Shown here: positions 60,613 to 64,000 of the stretch, piece after piece | Position numbering within the stretch: position 1 is the first letter of the stretch | Layout: each line of letters opens with the position of its first letter | From: Rivibacter subsaxonicus | Lineage (GTDB): Bacteria; Pseudomonadota; Gammaproteobacteria; Burkholderiales; Burkholderiaceae_C | Assembly (NCBI RefSeq): GCF_004217215.1 | Contig: NZ_SHKP01000008.1 | Span: 266,441 to 330,440 of the forward strand | Direction of reading: 5' to 3' | DNA length: 64,000 bases | Made by a program: the position numbers and the translations under genes | Notes under the pieces: model-generated | Database searches by the model: none | Seen by the model: only the letters and a program-made list of their open reading frames with translations | What the model was told of the DNA's origin: nothing

Positions 60613-61629
60613 ATGAACGGCATGGATGCGCCCACGCCGAACAACGGCCCACGTGCCGGTGAACCGACCATCTCGACCGGCAGCCTGCCCGCGGCCGAAC
60701 GCGTGCGCACGCTGGTCGACGAAGCCTGGGATCGCTATCGCCATCTCGACGAAGGCCGTCTCGCCGACTACATCCCGGCCCTGGCGCGGGCACAGCCCGC
60801 GTGGTTTGGCATCTGCGTGGCCGGGGTCCACGGCGCGCTCTACGCGGCCGGCGATGCCGACCGCGAGTTCTCGATCCAGAGCGTGTCCAAGCCCTTCGTG
60901 TACGCCCTCGTCTGCCAGGCCCTCGGCGGCGACGAGTTGCGAGCACGTGTCGGCGTCAACGCGACCGGCCTGCCGTTCAACTCGGTGATGGCGATCGAGC
61001 TCAACGAGGCGCGGACCATGAACCCGATGGTCAACGGCGGCGCGATCGCCACCACCAGCCTCGCTCCAGGCGACACGCCCGACGAGAAGTGGGAGTTCAT
61101 CCACGAGGGCCTGTCGCGTTTTGCAGGCCGCCGGCTCAGCGTCGACCCCGAGGTCTACGACTCCGAGCGCGCCACCAACCAGCGCAACCAGGGCATCGCG
61201 CGGTTGCTGCAGGGCTACGGGCGGATGTACTGCGACCCGGTCGAGGCGACCGATCTCTACACGCGGCAATGCGCGCTGAACGTGACCGTCAGGGATCTGG
61301 CGGTGATGGGCGCCACGCTCGCCGACGGCGGCGTGAACCCCGTGACTCGCGAGCGCGTGATCGATTCCGACCGCTGCCAGCGCGTGCTCGCGGTGCTGGC
61401 CACCGCCGGGCTCTACGAACGCAGCGGCGACTGGCTCTTCGACACCGGGCTGCCGGGCAAGAGCGGCGTCAGCGGCGGCATCGTGACGGTCGCACCCGGC
61501 AAGGGCAGCATCGCCACGTTCTCGCCACTGCTCGACGCCGCCGGCAACAGCGTGCGCGGCTGCCACGCCACCGGCTTTCTATCGGAACAACTCGGACTGA
61601 ACCTGTTCGCGTCGGCCCCAGCGGTCTGA
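60613..61629 (+). CDS. glsA: glutaminase A
   Basis: A 338-residue enzyme of the beta-lactamase-like fold that converts glutamine to glutamate and ammonia. The catalytic Ser-x-x-Lys is in FSIQSVSKPFVYALVC. PFNSVMAIELNEARTMNPMVNGGAIATTS and CALNVTVRDLAVMGATLADGGVNP are also characteristic. It is longer than the 305-310-residue family average by about 30 N-terminal residues. It ends the dpp operon, which suggests uptake of glutamine-containing peptides; a terminator follows. Confidence 0.94.
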   Translation: MNGMDAPTPNNGPRAGEPTISTGSLPAAERVRTLVDEAWDRYRHLDEGRLADYIPALARAQPAWFGICVAGVHGALYAAGDADREFSIQSVSKPFVYALVCQALGGDELRARVGVNATGLPFNSVMAIELNEARTMNPMVNGGAIATTSLAPGDTPDEKWEFIHEGLSRFAGRRLSVDPEVYDSERATNQRNQGIARLLQGYGRMYCDPVEATDLYTRQCALNVTVRDLAVMGATLADGGVNPVTRERVIDSDRCQRVLAVLATAGLYERSGDWLFDTGLPGKSGVSGGIVTVAPGKGSIATFSPLLDAAGNSVRGCHATGFLSEQLGLNLFASAPAV

Positions 61630-61681
61630 TGCGGACTCGGCTTCGAGCCTTCGCCGGCTGTGCCTGCGCTGTACCCGTGAC

Positions 61682-61742
61682 AAAAAGACCAAGGCCCTGA
61701 CAACCGTTGAAGCTCAACGACTGATCAGGGCCTGAAATTTTT
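61682..61742. terminator. bidirectional terminator after glsA
   Basis: AGGCCCTGA (61692-61700) pairs with TCAGGGCCT (61725-61733), and inside it CGTTGA pairs with TCAACG around AGC (61705-61719). An A5 run lies left (61682-61686) and a T5 run right (61738-61742). It would end glsA on the plus strand and also serve a minus-strand transcript from the tRNA-like sequence beside it. Confidence 0.8.
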
Positions 61743-61743
61743 C

Positions 61744-61758
61744 GGGTGGCTGATGGGA
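61744..61758 (-). other. 15-base tRNA-His 3'-end remnant, possible attachment site
   Basis: The minus strand reads TCCCATCAGCCACCC, identical to the T-arm edge, acceptor stem and discriminator region of a betaproteobacterial tRNA-His 3' end as I recall it. It diverges just inside the T arm and lacks a full tRNA. It lies 2 bases from the T run of a bidirectional terminator, the place expected for an integration scar. Confidence 0.5.
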
Positions 61759-62774
61759 AACCGAAAGAGCCACCCAAAGCAAGCATTCATGCGGGTTCGC
61801 GGCCGGTTGATACACAGACTTGTGTAGCAGCTCGCGTACCAAAGAAAGCCTCTACAGCTTCATTAGAGCGCCGACCGCGCCCTCCGCACCATCAGTGCAC
61901 ACCCAGATGCCAGCGATCCACGCTGACAGCCTATCGCGGAATCCGAGCAAGCCCTGCATCACCTCACCGGGGAGCGCGACAGTGGGCGAGCGCAGGTGCA
62001 CGAGTTCGAGGTCAGGCACGCAGCAAGCGACGCCGAGCCCCTCACCCTGCTGTTTGAGCTCGATGCATTGAAAGCTGCAGGGGCTGACCCGATGGTTTGT
62101 CACCTCCGCGGGCGGCCGGACCAGCGCGCCTGCTGACCAGATTCGACCCAGGGACCTTTGGTGACCGCGCCCGAATGCTGGCCGACTCCAGCGAAGCCAA
62201 AGTTGCGGGCACGCCTGAGTTTGCGAAGTACGTCGATCATCGGCGCGCTCATGAAGCCGCGCTCGGTGCCTCCCGAGTTCGAGGCAAATCGTACGCCGCT
62301 AAAGCCCGTAGCTACAGCTCCAAGAGCTTGCTCGCCGAGTTTCCGTGAGGGCTTGGAACACAAGCCGGCAGGGGCTTCATTGCCGAGCCAGGGATCCCTT
62401 TCTCCGTTTCCCAGCTTCGACGACAAGCCGGCTATCTGCCAGCCGCTGATCAAATGCCAGAACTGCGTCCTGCGAACGGCGGTCAACGCTGGCGCGTGGA
62501 GGGAACAGCTGCCTTGGCATCCACGCCGCTGCCGCGGCGGACCACTTCCAACTCCAAGCCGTAGCGTGCGTCCATGTCGGCACGATCAGTGGCGATAGGA
62601 CTTCAGCCATGCACCACGGCGACTTCTGGGCCGGTGCGCATCGGACTTTCTGCTCGGCCAGCGAGAGGCCGTCCCAGTGAGCCGAAGCTTCAGGCCACAG
62701 CTCGTGGACGGGACCCAGGTGCATGAACATCTGCGGGTCGGACCCACCCTGCCGCGCGGCGAACCGCGCGCCCT

Positions 62775-63573
62775 TCAGTCGTTGAACGAGTGCCAGAGTT
62801 CTGTATCGACGAACCACCGCGGCAACGTTGCCGCCTCGATCTCCATCTCGTCGCCGCCGACGACCTGGACCAACAGCTTGTGCTTCGATCCCGAGTTGTC
62901 GAACACGTAGGCTCGATGGGCGATCCAGCAGGCCTCGGTCATCAGGCCGATCGACCTGGCGTAGCGCTCGCGGACCTTCTTCGCAGGCACGGAATGCCCA
63001 CCCTGCTTGACCCGGCGTCGCACCCGATCCACGTTGATCGCCGGATCATCGGTCGCCACAAAGTACAGGTACACGCGGTATCCGCGCTCCCGCGCCTCCT
63101 TCATGAAGTCGACCTTGTCGCGCGAGGACATGACGGTCTCGAAGGTGAACGTGCGCCCTTCATCCAGCAGTTCTCGCCGGATGGCTGTCTGCCAGCACGG
63201 ATGCGAGATAGGAGTTGTACGGCTCAGGTACGCGCAGGTGCAGGGACGCGTCGATCGTCATGTTGCCAAGCAGGCCATGCAGCCCGAGCCCCTGCGCGAA
63301 CGTCGACCTCCGGATGCGCCCTTCCAATCTGCCCAGAACGTCTGCAGGTTCGCCCGCCATCCCCAGGCTCTGCAAGTCGAGCGTGCCGCCGGTCTCGCGC
63401 AGACCGCGCTCAATCTCATCGGCGTTCACGAAGACGCCGATCCAATCCGGCTTGAGCTCGCACTTGATGGTGCTCTTGCCCGATCCGTTCTGACCGGCCA
63501 GAACCCTCAGTCGCGGCTGGGCGGCCTTCTTGCTGTCAGGCCGCGACTTCTTGCTTGGCACGCCTGAGCACAA
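62775..63573 (-). pseudogene. zeta-toxin-like kinase, frameshifted
   Basis: Two overlapping-frame fragments form one protein. The N-terminal part (63573-63160) has a Walker A loop AGQNGSGKST and the NADEIERG segment of zeta-type kinases. It runs out of frame near 63180, where ADSHPARTAG then stops. In the neighbouring frame the sequence goes on as AIRRELLDEGRTFTFETVMSSRDK and then RVYLYFVATDDPAINVDRVRRRVKQGGHSVP, which is the ordinary zeta C-terminal part. One extra base at the junction (GCAGACAGCC) explains it. Zeta toxins phosphorylate UDP-N-acetylglucosamine or related substrates. The product is probably inactive unless the shift is programmed or a read error. The start is uncertain (TTG at 63573 or GTG at 63561). 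Confidence 0.8.
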
Positions 63574-63778
63574 GCCCGACCTTGACGCGCTTGCCTGGCG
63601 GCAGGATCTTGATCACCGTCGACGTTCCATCGGCCTTGCGCTCGACCAGGATACCTTTGCTCGTCTTGACCACCACGGCACCGGTCTTGGCTAAGGCCAA
63701 CTTGTAGGCTGCATGGCCAGACTTCGCCGCGAGCTCGGGGATGCGTCGTGGCATTTCGCTGGTCGTTCGCGTGAACAA
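63536..63778 (-). CDS. small antitoxin-like protein upstream of the zeta kinase
   Basis: An 80-residue protein read from a TTG at 63778 (an ATG at codon 9 is the alternative). It has RRIPELAAKSGHAAYKLALAKTGAVVVKTSKGILVERKADGTSTVIKILPPGKRVKVGLVLRRAKQE and no membrane part. Its end overlaps the start of the zeta-like gene by 38 bases, a typical antitoxin-toxin arrangement, and similar small proteins precede zeta genes in other proteobacteria, as I recall. Neutralising activity is inferred, not shown. No ribosome site is evident at the TTG. Confidence 0.65.
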   Translation of the reverse strand: MFTRTTSEMPRRIPELAAKSGHAAYKLALAKTGAVVVKTSKGILVERKADGTSTVIKILPPGKRVKVGLVLRRAKQEVAA

Positions 63779-64000
63779 GGCTCAGCTTACCGGCGAGCGG
63801 GAATGAAGCGGGTTGCCCCAAAGCTGCATTGGCATAGCGCAGGCCCTACCTCTGGCCGCCGCCTGCTGATCATCGCCGCGACTACCGATACGTCATCAAC
63901 GCAGCGAGGCTGTGTGATAACGAGTCGGAAGGTGGCGGTGTCCAACGAGAAGCCCCGGCTTTCGAAGGTTCAACCGGCAATTCGGATTGATTGCCGCCAA
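63779..64000. other. window end, no gene seen
   Basis: The 222 bases after the start of the small antitoxin-like gene show no convincing reading frame, RNA gene or repeat. A promoter for the minus-strand antitoxin/toxin pair is expected here, but no clear -35/-10 pair is visible. Confidence 0.4.

Larger units (their letters stand above)
61630..62774. other. 1.1 kb without a recognisable intact gene
   Basis: After the glsA stop there is the bidirectional terminator, a 15-base tRNA-His 3' remnant and then about 1 kb with only short frames (83-146 codons) whose sequence I cannot assign. GC content looks lower than upstream genes. A minus-strand stretch (61852-62103) shows GLGVACCVPDLELVHL, which faintly resembles the end of a LysR-type regulator, and short pieces on the minus strand near 62260-62400 vaguely resemble extracellular solute-receptor sequence; both are too weak to call. 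The region looks degenerate. Confidence 0.55.

Noticed and set aside
62100..62817. Two minus-strand frames of 128 and 146 codons
   Set aside because: Composition is irregular, no ribosome site or domain is seen and they lie in sequence that looks degenerate; left as part of the unassigned 1.1 kb.
63170..63190. Programmed ribosomal frameshift in the zeta kinase
   Set aside because: No strong slippery heptamer or downstream pseudoknot is apparent at GCAGACAGCC; a mutation or read error is simpler, though not excluded.

Overview
The window looks like chromosome of a high-GC betaproteobacterium of the order Burkholderiales, probably from the Rubrivivax/Leptothrix/Methylibium side of the order. 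The evidence is strong GC bias in third codon positions, the core block rimP-nusA-infB-rbfA-truB-typA, the pepA-holC versus lptF-lptG arrangement, a FimV-type protein, a NapEDABC nitrate reductase and many CoA-linked catabolic genes. The species assignment is inference from gene content only.

Layout. 1-3.0 kb: a possible insertion-sequence end, then a beta-helix lipoprotein paired with a diheme cytochrome lipoprotein. 3.2-7.2 kb (minus): wax ester/triacylglycerol synthase, two alpha/beta hydrolases and the protease inhibitor ecotin. 7.3-11.4 kb (minus): napEDABC, periplasmic nitrate reduction, including a 52-codon napE. 11.5-13.5 kb: a hydroxyisobutyryl-CoA hydrolase-like protein and an EamA transporter. 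13.7-22.1 kb (minus): the translation/transcription operon rimP-nusA-infB-rbfA-truB with typA, preceded by a terminator-like hairpin with a nine-T tract in the leader. 22.3-27.2 kb: fabI, a large PLP amino-acid decarboxylase, nfeD, a QmcA/stomatin protein and tRNA-Ser(GGA). 27.2-30.8 kb: a palindrome-rich spacer, a PepSY protein, a nuclease, a branched-chain amino acid binding protein, an unknown protein and holC. 30.9-34.6 kb: pepA diverging from lptF-lptG. 34.7-38.6 kb: cbiX, cysB, a membrane-anchored pentapeptide-repeat protein with a TIR/deoxyribosyltransferase-like C-terminal domain, and a methionine-type aminotransferase. 38.6-47.2 kb: fimV-like gene, enoyl-CoA hydratase, histidine phosphatase, class II aldolase, Crp/Fnr regulator, a phosphotransferase plus acyl-CoA dehydrogenase pair and an unknown protein. 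47.3-50.2 kb: a glutathione transferase and a PlpD-like patatin with POTRA and beta-barrel. 50.3-61.6 kb: four tandem paralogous peptide-binding proteins, dppBCDF and a glutaminase.

The last 2.3 kb differ from the rest: lower GC, no intact housekeeping gene, about 1.1 kb of degenerate sequence, a 15-bp match to a tRNA-His 3' end next to a bidirectional terminator, and a small-protein/zeta-kinase pair whose kinase is frameshifted. This looks like the edge of an integrated and decaying element.

The best candidates for undescribed biology are the membrane-pentapeptide-TIR-like protein (36125-37396), the four-receptor peptide transporter, the possible rimP leader attenuator, the frameshifted zeta module at the tRNA-His remnant, and the beta-helix/cytochrome lipoprotein pair.
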